DNA from: Aquanectria penicillioides
Taxonomy: Eukaryota > Ascomycota > Sordariomycetes > Hypocreales > Nectriaceae
Length of the DNA: 64,000 nucleotides
Assembly: GCA_003415625.1 (NCBI GenBank)
Contig: PYIU01000010.1
Span: forward strand, 434,001 to 498,000
Direction: 5' to 3'
In this document: positions 35,665 through 47,594 of the stretch, piece after piece
Layout: every line of letters starts with the position of its first letter
Numbering within the stretch: the stretch's first letter is position 1
Translations under genes and position numbers: made by a program
The notes under the pieces: generated by a model
The model's database searches: none
Told to the model about the DNA's origin: nothing
What the model saw: the letters and a program-made list of their open reading frames with translations, nothing else

Positions 35665-37214
35665 CGTATAGATCAGGTGGGAGTACAAAGTTGCGTGTCC
35701 TTCTAATCAATGGATGAGCTGTCTTGAAGTATGGTATTCTATCGAGGAAATCTAATGGTATTTATCTTCTGACCCATCTCATAACATGTCTGTCTTGCGG
35801 TATTACAGCACTGGTGCTCTCTTCATCAACATTATTAATGAAGCTTACTTTACTAAGCGCGAATGCGAGGTTCAACCCTGGTCCGCTGCTAGGAATTCGC
35901 AGGATGTAGTAAGCTGTCCGAAAACGGAAAAAGGTGTTGCGCAGTAAGATCATTCATGATTTCTTAGATTCAGGCCTGCACGTGGGTCAGGGTTGTACTG
36001 AGCAGATTTATTCGCCCGATCTTCGTCCGTAGATGTGAACTGTGGAAGTATCTGACTTGGATGGTAGCGCAGGTTTCGTAGATCAACAAATGTTAGGTAA
36101 CAAAGGCCCGGAGGATCGGATTCCCCGGACCCGTGGAATGGACTTTTATTTAATCCCTCCACAATGTGGGTAGAAAAAGGCTGGAAATCGGATCAAACAG
36201 GGAGAATTTAACCCATACTAGCTACGTCATTCCCGCATTTTTGTCATTGTTAACTCGGGAATTATACGATGCCCTCAGCGTGGTAAGTTTGAAGTAGGTA
36301 AAGTCGAAGATATTAGGTACTTATAATTAGGCGGCACTCGCGCCAGTTATGAATTGGGCGTGTCTCCTCACCTTTGTCAACATGCCCCCAGTTAGCTCGC
36401 TGTGGCGCATCAACAGCCCCATTTGCGATCGTGTTGATTCATGTCGAAGTGACTTGTTCATTTGGGGATAAATGTTAGAAAGCCATACACTTGGGGCTTC
36501 ATTCACCCCATATTAAAGTCGAAATTGTGTTTGTAACTGGCGCGGATATTGCTGCGACTACCAGTGCACTCGAATTACCTTGCGTTGCGCAACAAACCCA
36601 AGAATGCGATCCAAACCAGTACAGGCCACGTGCCAACATGTCACATCAATAGAGTAAGCACGGAGGAAATTCGTATTGGGCCGCCTCGTTTCGGCAGTCG
36701 AGCACTTCCTTTTCCCATCGACGCGTCTAGACCAAGCCACGGCAAGGTCAACAGATCGACTGCCAAGAGCTAGGACATGACCAATACATATAGGCTGCTG
36801 TCATTCTACAACGGTGGAGAAGTATGTACGCTTTGACCATTGGATATCAAGGCAAGGCTGGACCTCGTTTCAGGTCGTAAGTGGTACTTTGTGGAACATC
36901 AAGCTGAATCAATGCAGTCTAGGATTGGATCGATTTGTAGGCTGTGCATACGCCACTACAGCCACATTATAAGGTTTCCCAGTCTGATCATTCTGAAGGA
37001 GTGAAAAGGAATAACCTTAATATTTGCTAATTGCCGTGCACATCATTTCTCTTGACTAAGGCGCTGTTTCTAACATCATCCATATGCTTTCGAAAAAAAG
37101 ATGTCAAGAGCTGGGCAATCTAGCCAAGATGGCTCAAGGGAAAGGCCGGCTTCTTGGTCTCAGGAGGTAATGTGAGTTCCATGTTTACTTGATCCAATCT
37201 CTAAAGCTGGCTAG
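35665..37214. other. Divergent intergenic region
   Basis: 1.55 kb between the epoxide hydrolase start (leftward) and the large membrane protein (rightward), so two promoters are expected. No additional gene is supported. Confidence 0.5.
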
Positions 37215-39605
37215 ATGCTAGGACGCTCAGATGCGCGGACCCTGATCACCTTGAAACGTCTACCATCGCCGCTGCCGACCGAACCCGATGTCCGACGCAC
37301 ATTGAACCCTACGACGCGGCACGAACAGACTCCGATAAACTCCTCAGTGACGTTGATACATCCACAGTTATCAACCGAGAACTTCCCCGGAACTTCAACG
37401 GTTGGTGTTGCACCGAAAGCCGTCCCAAGGCCTCTCAATTCCCCCCCAGACCAGATGCCTCACGTCTTGACATCCGTTGACCAAGCTTCATGGTGGCATA
37501 AGCAATTGGCAAGGGTTTCCCGCGCGTGCATTCCGGACTTCAAAGCATGGAATGGGGAAGAGAATCGAAAAGAAGTTTGCAGCAGTCGGAGACGAACCGC
37601 TCTGAAGCATTTTGCTCTCCTCCACCTACCTGCCGTCGCCATTATCTTAACTCTCCTGGCCCTTTACATCTTCAAGCTTGAGTGGACCGCTCCACATCCT
37701 ACGGCGGAGGAACTAAGCGCTCTTCAATACGCTGCAAAGGCGCACGAGTCCCTTATTCTCGTTTCCATTACGGATATACTGCTGCATCGAATTTGTTTCG
37801 ATCTGATTGCCGGAAACGGCATCCCACTTGGATTTATTACTTCAGCGTTTCATGTCGGGTCACCAATACGCTATTTGGCGAGCTGGGAACTGTGGGCCAC
37901 TCTCCTTCACCCTTCAAAGACTTCAGTATCTCATGCAACAACCTGTATCCTCATCATTTTTGCGGTAATTCTGGGCCTTGGAGCTAGTCCATTCTCGGCG
38001 TCTATAATGATTCCTCGGCAAGGCTGGTGGAATCTAAATGTCCCAATGTACAGCTCTCCCGAGTTTCTCAATGAAAACCCATTTCATCTTGATCTCGATA
38101 ACGAACATGGCTTCCACTGCGGCGAAACCCCAAAGTATAGCACTTGCCAGGATATAGATTTGAAGCAGTTACTACAACCCTTTAAAGGCGCTGTTAACGA
38201 CCCTCCGATCTTTCCTCAGATCACAAACGTAACCCGTGGCCTGTCTGCTATTTCGAATAAACGGCCTATCACGGTGTCATCTGTTACTTTACGAGAGGCC
38301 GGTGCTGGTGGGGGTAATGGCTTAGCATTTGCTACCTGTCCCATGGTTTTTGTGGACACGATCTTCAACATGGTTTCTCTTAGCTTGTCGGTTCCAGAAA
38401 TTGGAGATTCTAGGCAGGTTCTCGTGGCATCTAAACCGCAGAATTCATCTACCATAAAAAAATGGCAGCAGCCTCTCGTCGCTGTTGAATGCTGCGATGC
38501 TGAGTTTCGGCAGAATGGGACAAAGTTTGTGTTTGGACCGGGAATATTTGGCGGTTCTGTGGTTCATCTTAATCAACAAACGCTATTGCAGCTCCAATGG
38601 ATCTTCGCTCATACGGACAACGACTTTTGGGATCCAATAGAACCTATATTTCTCAACCATCGAAACGATACTGGCCCTCCTACAAGCGCAGCAGTTTTGT
38701 TCCCTACCATCACTAAAGGTGGAAATTCGGAGGTCCCTGACAGATACTTTGTGCATATGTGTCTTGTGCAAGCTCGATGGGTCGAAACTGAGGTCTGGCA
38801 AAACGTTCAGCGGGAGCCCAGAGGCAGAGGCCCCATTTCAAGATATTACGAGATTCTGCGATCACCAATTCAGAGTCAGTTCAGCTTCCGATCTGAAGAT
38901 ACCTTTGATTATATGCAACAGACTTCTCGATTGGACAACGTCATCAAGATGCAGCCAAGATATTTACAGGCCATTTCCGTTGAACAAAATGCTACAGCAA
39001 ACAAGACAGGAAACTCAATATACAAGGAAACATCTCACTTTTGTGATTCAGAGAGCTATCAAGGCGGGACGGTCTGTTTCTCAATCATGCTGAGTCTGTA
39101 TCTTGCAGACGCGTTAGCATTATCAGAATCGACCAAGGTTTTAACTAAGCATGACCGTGCGAATGATGCACCTCGAACCCTTATCGGGATTCAAAATAGT
39201 TTTTACAGTTATGGCTATGCGTACAGATTTCAGCATAGCACCGCGATTCTCCTAGCATTTTCAGCGTTATTACTGCATGTTTGCATTGTCCTGGTTCATC
39301 TTGTCATCATTCTCTGCTCTCGGCACCCATGGACTGGCTTGAGTTGGGGAAGTTTTGGTCAGATATTTATCCTTGCTTTCCAGTCGAGGGCTCCAAGGGA
39401 GCTGAAAAATGTTGGAGGAGGAGTCGAAAGCTCTGAAACTTGGAAGAAGACGGTAGTGGTTAGACAAGTTGGGACTGAGGGTCGATTGCAACTGATGGTG
39501 ACAACTGGGCCAGCAAACGAGCAAAACGGTGACGGTTGTAGCTCTGTTACTGATCGGAATAGTAGGAATGGCAGGCGTGTCAAATCCGGCGTCAAGTATA
39601 GCTAA
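37215..39605 (+). CDS. Large multispan membrane protein with extracellular central domain, unknown function
   Basis: Uninterrupted 796-residue frame from ATG 37215. A hydrophilic N-tail of about 130 residues precedes hydrophobic segments at roughly 135-155 (ALLHLPAVAIILTLLALYIF), 185-210 and 245-262 (TTCILIIFAVILGLGAS). A large domain of about 400 residues with many NxT/S sites and paired Cys (CGETPKYSTC, VECCDAEF) follows. Then comes a strong C-terminal helix (LLAFSALLLHVCIVLVHLVIILC) and a hydrophilic tail. This topology, with an ectodomain before the last helix, recurs in lineage-specific fungal proteins of unknown role. I do not recognise catalytic motifs, and a receptor-like or surface function is only a guess. 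The absence of introns contrasts with most neighbours. Confidence 0.75.
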   Translation: MLGRSDARTLITLKRLPSPLPTEPDVRRTLNPTTRHEQTPINSSVTLIHPQLSTENFPGTSTVGVAPKAVPRPLNSPPDQMPHVLTSVDQASWWHKQLARVSRACIPDFKAWNGEENRKEVCSSRRRTALKHFALLHLPAVAIILTLLALYIFKLEWTAPHPTAEELSALQYAAKAHESLILVSITDILLHRICFDLIAGNGIPLGFITSAFHVGSPIRYLASWELWATLLHPSKTSVSHATTCILIIFAVILGLGASPFSASIMIPRQGWWNLNVPMYSSPEFLNENPFHLDLDNEHGFHCGETPKYSTCQDIDLKQLLQPFKGAVNDPPIFPQITNVTRGLSAISNKRPITVSSVTLREAGAGGGNGLAFATCPMVFVDTIFNMVSLSLSVPEIGDSRQVLVASKPQNSSTIKKWQQPLVAVECCDAEFRQNGTKFVFGPGIFGGSVVHLNQQTLLQLQWIFAHTDNDFWDPIEPIFLNHRNDTGPPTSAAVLFPTITKGGNSEVPDRYFVHMCLVQARWVETEVWQNVQREPRGRGPISRYYEILRSPIQSQFSFRSEDTFDYMQQTSRLDNVIKMQPRYLQAISVEQNATANKTGNSIYKETSHFCDSESYQGGTVCFSIMLSLYLADALALSESTKVLTKHDRANDAPRTLIGIQNSFYSYGYAYRFQHSTAILLAFSALLLHVCIVLVHLVIILCSRHPWTGLSWGSFGQIFILAFQSRAPRELKNVGGGVESSETWKKTVVVRQVGTEGRLQLMVTTGPANEQNGDGCSSVTDRNSRNGRRVKSGVKYS

Positions 39606-39976
39606 AGTTTTGAGTTTATTGGATGAAGGCCAAGAATCATGATTGCGGCGTTCAGTCAATTATTGGTATCGATGCGGGACAGTAGCAAATTCGGTTCGTT
39701 TGGCGTCACTGGGGCTTAGTCAAGAACATTCTATGGCTATGTCAGCATCTTGGTTTCTATTTTCTTCTGAATAAGAATGGCGAGTAGCTAAATTCGAGGC
39801 TATACAGTGTACTTCGATCTTTTTTTGTTTGACTACTGCCACCCTTCCATTATTTGATTGACAACCCTGGACCCTAGATACCCGTTTAGTCTTATTGTAG
39901 TATTGAGATTATACTCTCTCTCGCCCTAGCAATTTGTAGGCAGCGGGCTATCCTAGTCCTAGTGTGGAGCTTGTGT
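39606..39976. other. Convergent intergenic gap
   Basis: 370 AT-rich bases between the membrane protein and the tyrosinase relic tail. No gene is seen. Confidence 0.5.
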
Positions 39977-40069
39977 CTAATAATCGTATTCATAACACAG
40001 GTATCCGCCCTGGACGTTCATAACCTCCGAGATCTTGACATCTGGCATGATACCCTCGATATGGAGCAC
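39977..40069 (-). other. In-frame relic of the tyrosinase C-terminus
   Basis: Directly after the TAA that ends the tyrosinase frame, the same frame continues for 30 codons to TAG at 39979-39977. It encodes HIEGIMPDVKISEVMNVQ followed by GGYLCYEYDY, the normal C-terminal end of small fungal tyrosinases. It shows that the upstream stop is a mutation (probably Tyr to stop) rather than the natural end. Confidence 0.75.
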
Positions 40070-41138
40070 TTAGTCGAGGGTCGTGTTTACAGCTCGGCCT
40101 TCGGGTACGGAAACGTTGTATTCTTCAAAGTAAGTGTAATTCCAAGCGTTTCCGCTCATATCAAACATACGAGAAGACGAGTTTGTGCGCTGCCATTCCC
40201 ACCACATTCGGTCAATGTAAGTGTGGTGCATAAAGAAAGTAGGTTCACCCGGAGAGGAGTTGATATCAGCCATCTACATACACATAGGGTCAGCAGGCTA
40301 ATCATTCAAGTTCGGAAGATCAAACTTACAACACCGCCAACAGCTCCATGGCCAACATAATGAAGACCATTGTTATTGTCCGAAATACAGTTGAAAAAGG
40401 TGTTGTAGTCGTTGTACTTGGTGCACTTCTCGACAGCAGTGGTATTGCAGTACTTGAGCGGACCGTACAGCTCATCCGTAGTGTCGAATTCACGGCCGAG
40501 GCAGTAGGTGGTGTCCTCAAAATGAGGTCCCATATGTTCCATGACGCCAGCAAATGCTCCATCGACTAGGCACTTGTCGGTCCCTTGGCCATTGCCACCA
40601 AATGCGTCCGCATCCCACATGTTGGATCGGAAGAAGTTGCCTGCATCAGCATCGGCAGCTTCGTCCCACCAAGACATGGGGCCGGTGTATTTGCACTCAG
40701 TACGCATCATGTGCTCATGGGTGTGCATGAAGAGGCGGTGGAAGGGTAGGAATTGACCCTCATGAAGTTAGTATTGACTCCAAAGTTTCCCTTGGGAGCA
40801 TTCTGACATACCGCATTGTGGATAATATCTTGAACATATTCTCCGCCAATAGTGAAGTTTGTATACAGACGGTGAAGCCCTTGGAGATCGCTGAATCGGC
40901 TGGTGACTCCATCAATGGTTGTCTTGGCTGGCAAGGCCATCAAACATTTTTCGGCCGCAAGATAGGCCTTCTTTTCTTTGGAAGACATGTTACGCCATTC
41001 CTTGCGAATCTTGATGTTCTTTGAAGTGCAGGTTCCGTTATAAAACCGGGTTTCATCTTTCTGGCCGCTAGAGATGGGAATAGTGGCAGCCAGTGACAAG
41101 CTACCGGAGATGGCCAAAAGGAATATTTGGAGCTTCAT
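40070..41138 (-). CDS. Tyrosinase (secreted, short type), prematurely terminated
   Basis: Three exons, in transcription order 41138-40812, 40758-40330 and 40273-40070, giving 319 residues instead of 350. The signal peptide is MKLQIFLLAISGSLSLA. The CuA site spans IIHNAGQFLPFHRLF and HTHEH. CuB spans HYVGHGAVGGV and FFMHHTYIDRMWW, so the six copper-binding His positions appear present. Both introns are phase 0 with good splice sites. The TAA at 40072-40070 interrupts a frame that otherwise carries the normal conserved C-terminus. Tyrosinases oxidise phenols to quinones (pigment, defence, protein crosslinking). Losing the terminal YxC-containing segment may affect folding, so activity is uncertain. 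The start is set at the signal peptide Met rather than 41198. Confidence 0.87.
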
Positions 41139-43591
41139 GTTGATACGCGAAGGTATTGGTTGTAAAGGGTGATCTAGAGGATTCAAGAAAAGGCGCAAGA
41201 CAAGTTAACTTCTTCAACAAGTGACTGGTGATCAATGAAGCTGAATGATTGCTGACAGGGCCCGGGAAACATCAAGTTCTACTTATAGTATTTATGAGCC
41301 ACACAATTCAAATAAAAAGGAGCTGCTTATCTTGATGGATATGTCCATCAATGCCCGACGTATCCGTCAAGGCCGCTAGAAGCAGAGGAAGATTCAGTTA
41401 GGTTTTTTTTGCCACTGAAGGTGGATGCTCGGAGCTGTGAACACGCGGATCGCTCAGGACGTGTGGGATTCGTGATGAATCCTCGGGGATGAGGCTCAAT
41501 CATGGCCCCTGTTTAGTCTCAGCGCTAGCAGCAACTACTTGCTTAGACATGTTCCTCTTTTACTCCAACAGCTTCCACTAACAGTCTTATTTTCTCAACG
41601 GTTTTAGGGCTATCAGTAGTCTGGCTTTTAAGTACGGCTCTGGAGAGTTTCGACAAAAAACTGCCGAGGACCAGCTACCGCGCAACGTTGAAATATCAAC
41701 AACTTGATGCTGTGGGATATTGTCAGACACGTGAATTCGTGAAAAAAGTCTCACATCGCCCAGGGAAGGCCAAGCTTACGCGACATGTTCATACACGAGG
41801 CAATACCCATGCTTCAAAGGAGTCTCCAGGTCGTCGTTCTTCTCCACCTACCATCAGTTCTTGGCGCACGGGCAAAGATGGGTCTACGGGGTCCGCGGGA
41901 TAATATCAAATTCGATGAAGTTTAGGATGGCTGATGTTCTGCTCAGTGCCGATGATCCGGGGGTCCGGGCTTGGCGGACTCGGCCTTGTCACTTCGAGGG
42001 TCGGTCCCGAAACGGCCGGACTTTCAAAGCATTTTCAATCATTCCCTAGAATAAACCGGGCACCGAGAAGAAATTATATGTTCCCCCTAACGCTATGAGC
42101 ATCCTGCAGGAAGGACTTGTTTCACCATAGAGATGAAGGTCTCAGATCTCGCAGAGAGAAGCATTCTTATGTTTGGATATCCGACAGCAAGTTGGTACAA
42201 GCAGAGCAAGGGAACAAATTAAATTCAATAATACCCAAGATAAATCCAGGTAGCACTCCGACAATCAGAAGACGTCTCGAAAGTTAGCAAGGCACAGCTG
42301 TCAATATGCTCCCTTCCCCTTATTAAATCCAAGATCAGACGGGATCCCAGGTTACAGTTATTGATGGCCCTATAAATGAATCTTCTTTTTGTCCCAGTTC
42401 GGTTAGCCCGCTGGGGTCAAGATCAGACCAGATCGAATAGGAACGAGGACTGCCGAGAGTGGACATGATGGCAGGAGATCCCTTCACTATGAACCAACAG
42501 ACTTGTAAAAAGAGGGCGCAAATAGCAATGTCTTGTCGTGCAATAAATTAATATAGGCTTTCTCTACACTTGAAAACTCCTATTCTTACGGTTATCTAAT
42601 CGATCTCCACGTGATCCTTGTCCAACCTGGCATTGATGCATCTGCCGGCTAGCCAGACCCCTTGTACATAACTCGTACCAGTTTCCTTGAAAAGACGCAA
42701 GCTACGTCGGATTAGGCTGAAAATGGATTAAGATTGTTGATTGAGGGTGTAGAAGTTACGTGAACGAATGTCCTTCTCACGTAAAAACCACGTAACCTGT
42801 TGCCAAAGGGGTCCGGCTCGCCGTACAGGGCAAGCAAGAGCTGTGTCGCGTGATGGCATGCTCCGGGTGGATTCAGCCCCATTGACTTACAACTCAACAG
42901 TATTTATTCTTTCATCTTCTCTAAGCATTGAATTTGAACCCTCCCTCGCCATGTTGTAAAGCAAATTCGCACTTGACATGGTTGTATTTTAGTTCAAAAG
43001 CCTGCCAATTCAGTGCAGCCGCCTACCCTGCATATTTCAATATTGCTGATGGTGCAACTGCCGGCTTTAATAATGGGACTGGCCTTGTGTATTCCAGGTT
43101 CAACTCTCAAGAATGTTCTACACACTGCACCCTTACTCATTTTTCGCACAATGGTTAATAGTTCATGGAAATATACCGTGTGGTAGATAACGTTTTCTCG
43201 CAACCGAGCACCCGAGTTCGATATCAGTGTCCTCGTTATCGATGTCAATCATGCCATCACGAGGCTTTCGCATACATGACGATTTCTCTGGTTGGTGTTT
43301 CGGAGCCCAGATCAATCCCCGAACCCCACTCATAGACAGCTTTATCTGCATCCTCGCCGCCTTTCAAAGACCTTTGAGCTCCACTACCAACGCTAGCTAA
43401 CCATGGCTGTTGCACGCCATCGCTCGTGAGCTTTAAGCGATTGGTGTTTGGGAACCCAGATGTAGGGCCTTGGAGCACCCCGCCCAAACCACCAAACAAT
43501 GTTCCCCAGACAAATACAATTGCGGCATCAAGAAAAGCAAAACCTCATCTCAAAATAATCCTACCGGGAGGTAGAAAGCACAGAGAACATC
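41139..43591. other. Long divergent intergenic region
   Basis: 2.45 kb between the tyrosinase start (leftward) and the carboxylesterase start (rightward). It contains both promoters and one possible gene relic at 43167-43542. Elsewhere I see only short frames. Confidence 0.5.
43167..43542 (-). pseudogene. Possible membrane-protein gene relic, unidentified
   Basis: A minus-strand frame reads GFAFLDAAIVFVWGTLFGG, then a Gly/Ser/Pro-rich stretch and EWGSGIDLGSETPTREIVMY. After a stop, an overlapping frame gives an acidic tail (DGMIDIDNEDTDIELG). The mix of one hydrophobic helix and a charged tail looks like the end of a decayed membrane protein, but no start, intron or family can be named. It could be chance composition. 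Confidence 0.25.
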
Positions 43592-45269
43592 ATGGGTAAT
43601 ACCATCTCATACAGCACTATAGAGCACACTCTGGATCTTGGCACCAAAGGAAAGATCAAGGGTGTACAGTTCGATGAGAAAGCCCGTCGATATGCTGCAG
43701 TCCCCTACGCCCTTCCCCCAACAGGCCAGCATCGATGGCGAAAGCCTCGCCCGCTTCCAGACTCATACGTGTTCTCTGGATCAAATGGTGATGGTTCCTT
43801 TGATGCAACGCAATTTCATCCGCCATGCCCCCAACAGGGAAATGTTGAAGGAATTGGCCAGTCAGGCGAGAGTGTTGCTTGGAGTGAGGATTGCCTCATT
43901 ACCAACATCTGGACACCGGTGAGCAAAGATGAGAGGCAAAATAAGAAATGGCCCGTTATGATCTGGATCCACGGCGGGTGGTTCCAAATTGGCAACCCTA
44001 GCCAAGAGTTTTCTATGGACTCGACAGAGCTGATCTCCAGCGGTGGGCTGAAGGCAATTGTAGTCGCCGTTGGTTATAGGCTCAATCTGTTCGGCTTTTT
44101 AGGCGGGAAAGCTTTGTTGGAAGAGAATGGTGGTGAGGCTGCTGGAAATTTTGGTCTTTGGGACCAAAGACTGGCCATCGAATGGGTCTATGAAAACATT
44201 GGGGCGTTTGGAGGTGATGTGAATAACATCACTCTGGCCGGCAGAAGTGCGGGCGCATACTCGGTAGAGGCTCAGATCCTGTACGAGTTCCGGGCAAAGC
44301 AAAAGCGCGTATCAGACCAGATTGTTCGGCGATTTTTCTTCTCCTCGAATGCCATTCCTGCTCAGCCTAAGACTGTTGCCGAGGTCGAAGATCAGTTTGA
44401 CGAAGTGTGCGAGTATTTCAATGTCGACCCGAAATTGACTGGAAGCAAGAAGCTCGACAAGCTGCGCGAGATTAGTCTGGATGAGATCTTGGCAGCCATC
44501 CCAAATCTCAAGCACCATACTTTCCGTCCGGTGACGGATAATTTGTTCATTCATTCTGGCATGGTAGAGTATCTTCAAGATGGAAGTTTTGCAACCGAGT
44601 TTCTCCTGCGCAAGATGAAACTTTTACTTGGTGAGGTAGCTCATGAGGAAACCCTTTACGCCAACTATCGGCCTCCCACCACAGGCGATGCCAATGAACT
44701 TCGTGACCAGGTCGCAAATTACTACGCACCGTCGACGACGGATCGCATCATCGCCCAATATGAGCTACCAAAGACTGGCAATCTTGAAGAATGGAAGTCA
44801 GCGTACGGAAAGATTGTTGCAGACGGACAAGTGCGGGCGCCCATGCGATTGTTTATGCATGAACTTCATAAACACGGCGTGCCAGTCTCAGACATTTGGA
44901 GATACCGTATCGACTATCGACTTTCGTTTATTACTGAAGAAGTGGCTCCAATGTCATACGGTGTCTCCCATGCTTTTGACAAGTCATTTTGGACGTATGT
45001 TTCCTGATCTGTTGAGCTAATGCTGCTTGCTAATTTTGTTTCCTTCTAGCTTTGCCATTACTCACGGCCCTACAGCAAAGGAGCGTGTGCTGATGGATGA
45101 TTGGATCAAGAATCTCGTTGCGTTTGTACAGGGCGACACCACGTACAGATTTGGAACTTCAAAGATAGATGAGGTCAAGATAATAACATCAGAGGGAAAT
45201 ATTGAGATCCAAGAAGACAAGAAATACGACAGTCTCTTGCAGCTAGGTCAGATACTTGCATCATCCTGA
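43592..45269 (+). CDS. Type-B carboxylesterase/lipase
   Basis: Two exons (43592-44994 and 45050-45269) give 540 residues. Family marks in order: RYAAVPYALPPTGQHRWRKP near the N-terminus, SEDCLITNIWTP, oxyanion motif IHGGWF, VVAVGYRLNLFGFL, NFGLWDQRLAIEWV with the following FGGD, and nucleophile elbow AGRSAGAYS (Ser near residue 218). A His near the end (GVSHAFD) is the likely catalytic base. No signal peptide is seen (MGNTISYS start), so it is probably intracellular; MGNxxS could even be an N-myristoylation signal. Substrates would be carboxylic esters. The gene ends 178 bases from the copper amine oxidase, convergently. Confidence 0.9.
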
Positions 45270-45447
45270 GACCTGACCTACTATGAAATAAGCCGAGCCT
45301 ACAGGAGACAGTAATCTATTGGAGAGTTTATGTTTTAATTTAATAAATTCTATTTGACTACCATTTAAGCACGAGGTTGCACAGTCTATGAAGCAGTGTT
45401 GTTTGTCATATTTTGCGATTGAAATATTCATCTCAGCTTTTCACATT

Positions 45448-47594
45448 CTAAAGCTTAGGGTTACAGCACCCACTTGTTGATCCAACAGGCGCATTTCGCA
45501 CCAATACACTCTTGTTTACTGCCTGTGTGCTTTGAGGAACGTCCAATGCCGGGTTACCTGTGAAAAAATCCGCCGGCTTGAGAGACACGGTTGAGATCTC
45601 GACGGGCATGACCGGGAAGTCCTCCACACGAGGATTGTGCGTCATGCCGAATGTGTGCCAAACAACAATATCGTCGTTTCGAACATTCTCTCCTCGTGCA
45701 GCGTAGTCTGCTACGCCATCGATCTCGTCAAGTGACTGGTTGGTCCATCGGCCACCAGCCCACAGATCGCCGTCGCGATACTTGGTGACCCAGATGTGAT
45801 GCTCGGCAAAGCGAGCGCGACGTCGGACAACGGACTTTTCGCCAGCGAGTAGGAGTTGGCATGGCTGAGGCACCAACTTGAAGCCGACTGGGTTTCCAGA
45901 CACGGGATTGCGAACCGACTCGTTGACCAGCTTGAAGCAACGGTTTGCGAGTGGTGCAGCGTCAGCAAAGCCTGAGGTAGTAAAGGGAGTCTTGACAACA
46001 CGCCATGCGTTCTCATGAGGATTCTCCTCCTCAGAGTACGGAACGGCGATGGAATCCTCCTGGATGACTGAGTTATTGGCACCATCAAGCATGGGGTCGA
46101 TACGGAGCGAGAAGAGGTGCTGGTGGTTTGCGGCTAAAACGCCAGGCGATACGACGTTGCCCCAGTCCGACTTCTTGCCTGGGTCAATCAAAGAGGTTGA
46201 AAGGATGCCGGTGGCGCGAGTCTCCAACTCAATGTTTCCGTTCTGCCAGAAAAGCCAGGCAAAGATGTACTCGTAGTTGCCGACTGTGATGATGCTTTGC
46301 AGCACCAAATTTCTGGCTCTTGTAATAGCCACGCCGTTGGTGCGGTGGTTGGTATGCTTCCAGCCGATGCCGCCATCCTGTTCGTGGAGACAGATGACAT
46401 TCTTGCTTTCAACGGGCTCGCCTTTGTAGTCGTTCAACCAGCCATCAAAATACTTGATGGTTCCTAGGCAGTCACACCCGAGGCCCAGGTTGTTGGCTGT
46501 GCTTCCAGCACCAGCATCGCCAAGATCAAATGCTTGCTTGCGGTGGTACGGGCTTCGGGGATCTATGCCTAGTCAGCGAGAAGGTATGAATTGGAACGGG
46601 ATAGAACCTTACCGCCGTATGGCACCGTCATCTCACTAACACTAAGTCGATAAAACATGGGTCGACCATCATATCGAATATCATGGATAGTCAAGCCCTC
46701 CCGATAGTTAAATCCAACTCGCAGTTTCCACTTCTGCCACTCAATCAAGTTGGTGTCAGAGACAGTAAAAGAAGGGCCCTCTGGTTGATTGACGTGTAGC
46801 GGCTTCAAGTCTTCTCGAGGGTTAGAGCTCTGTAGCCCGGGGTAATACTCGTTCTCAACGCAGTGGGCCATCGGAGCCTCGCTTGCGGTGTTGTATTCCA
46901 AGCCATCCTCATTGCCACCGGTGGCGAGTGGGTCGAGACTGACAATCTTATCCTCAAATACATCAAAGAGCGGAGAAAATGGGAGAGGGAAAGCATATTG
47001 GTTGCTGTCTGGGTGTCCATGGGCAGCGCGGGCGTACAGCAAGGCCTGGATGTACTTGTGTGTGTCCGGAGTCGAATCTCGGTCGGCTCCAAAGGGCCAA
47101 CAATCACACTGAACAACAGCTGACTCTGGCAGCTTCAGCTTCTTGATTGCGTCAATAACAATGGGGTCACCAAGAATTCTGCGACTTGCATCTACAAGCT
47201 CATCTCTAGGAACCCATCAGTACTATTCGCTATTAGGACGCGACGCAACTCACCTATCGAAAGAAGCGTGTTGGCCCTTTGCCGCCTGAATGCGGTCGAC
47301 CTCCGTGAGGTTATCTAGACTGATGGTACTTTGGCAGAGTGTTGTCTGTCGTAGTGAAGTCCAAACAATATCAACACATCGGGGCACAAAGGGTCGCTGC
47401 TCAACCGGGGTACCAGCAGCTTCGGCATCCAGATATGGGAGCAGCAGCGCCTTGGGAGGCTCATGGATGCTGATATTCTTGAAACGGAACTCAAAGTTCT
47501 CCCCGTGTCGCTCTCGGAGAATGGTTTTGAGTAGCGTAGCAGATTGCTTAATCTCATCTGCGGTGATGGAGTGGAGAGGATGAGGGCGAGACAT
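45448..47594 (-). CDS. Copper-containing amine oxidase, PTS1-type C-terminus
   Basis: Three exons, in transcription order 47594-47254, 47205-46613 and 46562-45448, for 682 residues, the usual length. The second intron uses the AG at 46563, restoring PYGDPRSPYHRKQAFDLGD with the active-site Asp. The topaquinone precursor Tyr lies in TVGNYEYIFAW (about residue 408). The copper ligands are the two His of NHQHLFSLRID and the first His of WHTFGMTHNPR. The enzyme deaminates primary amines (aliphatic, aryl or diamine types cannot be told apart) to aldehyde, NH3 and H2O2. It ends in PKL, consistent with peroxisomal import as in many fungal and yeast amine oxidases. Start 47594 (MSRPHPLHSI) fits the family; an in-frame ATG at 47618 would add eight residues. 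Confidence 0.93.
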
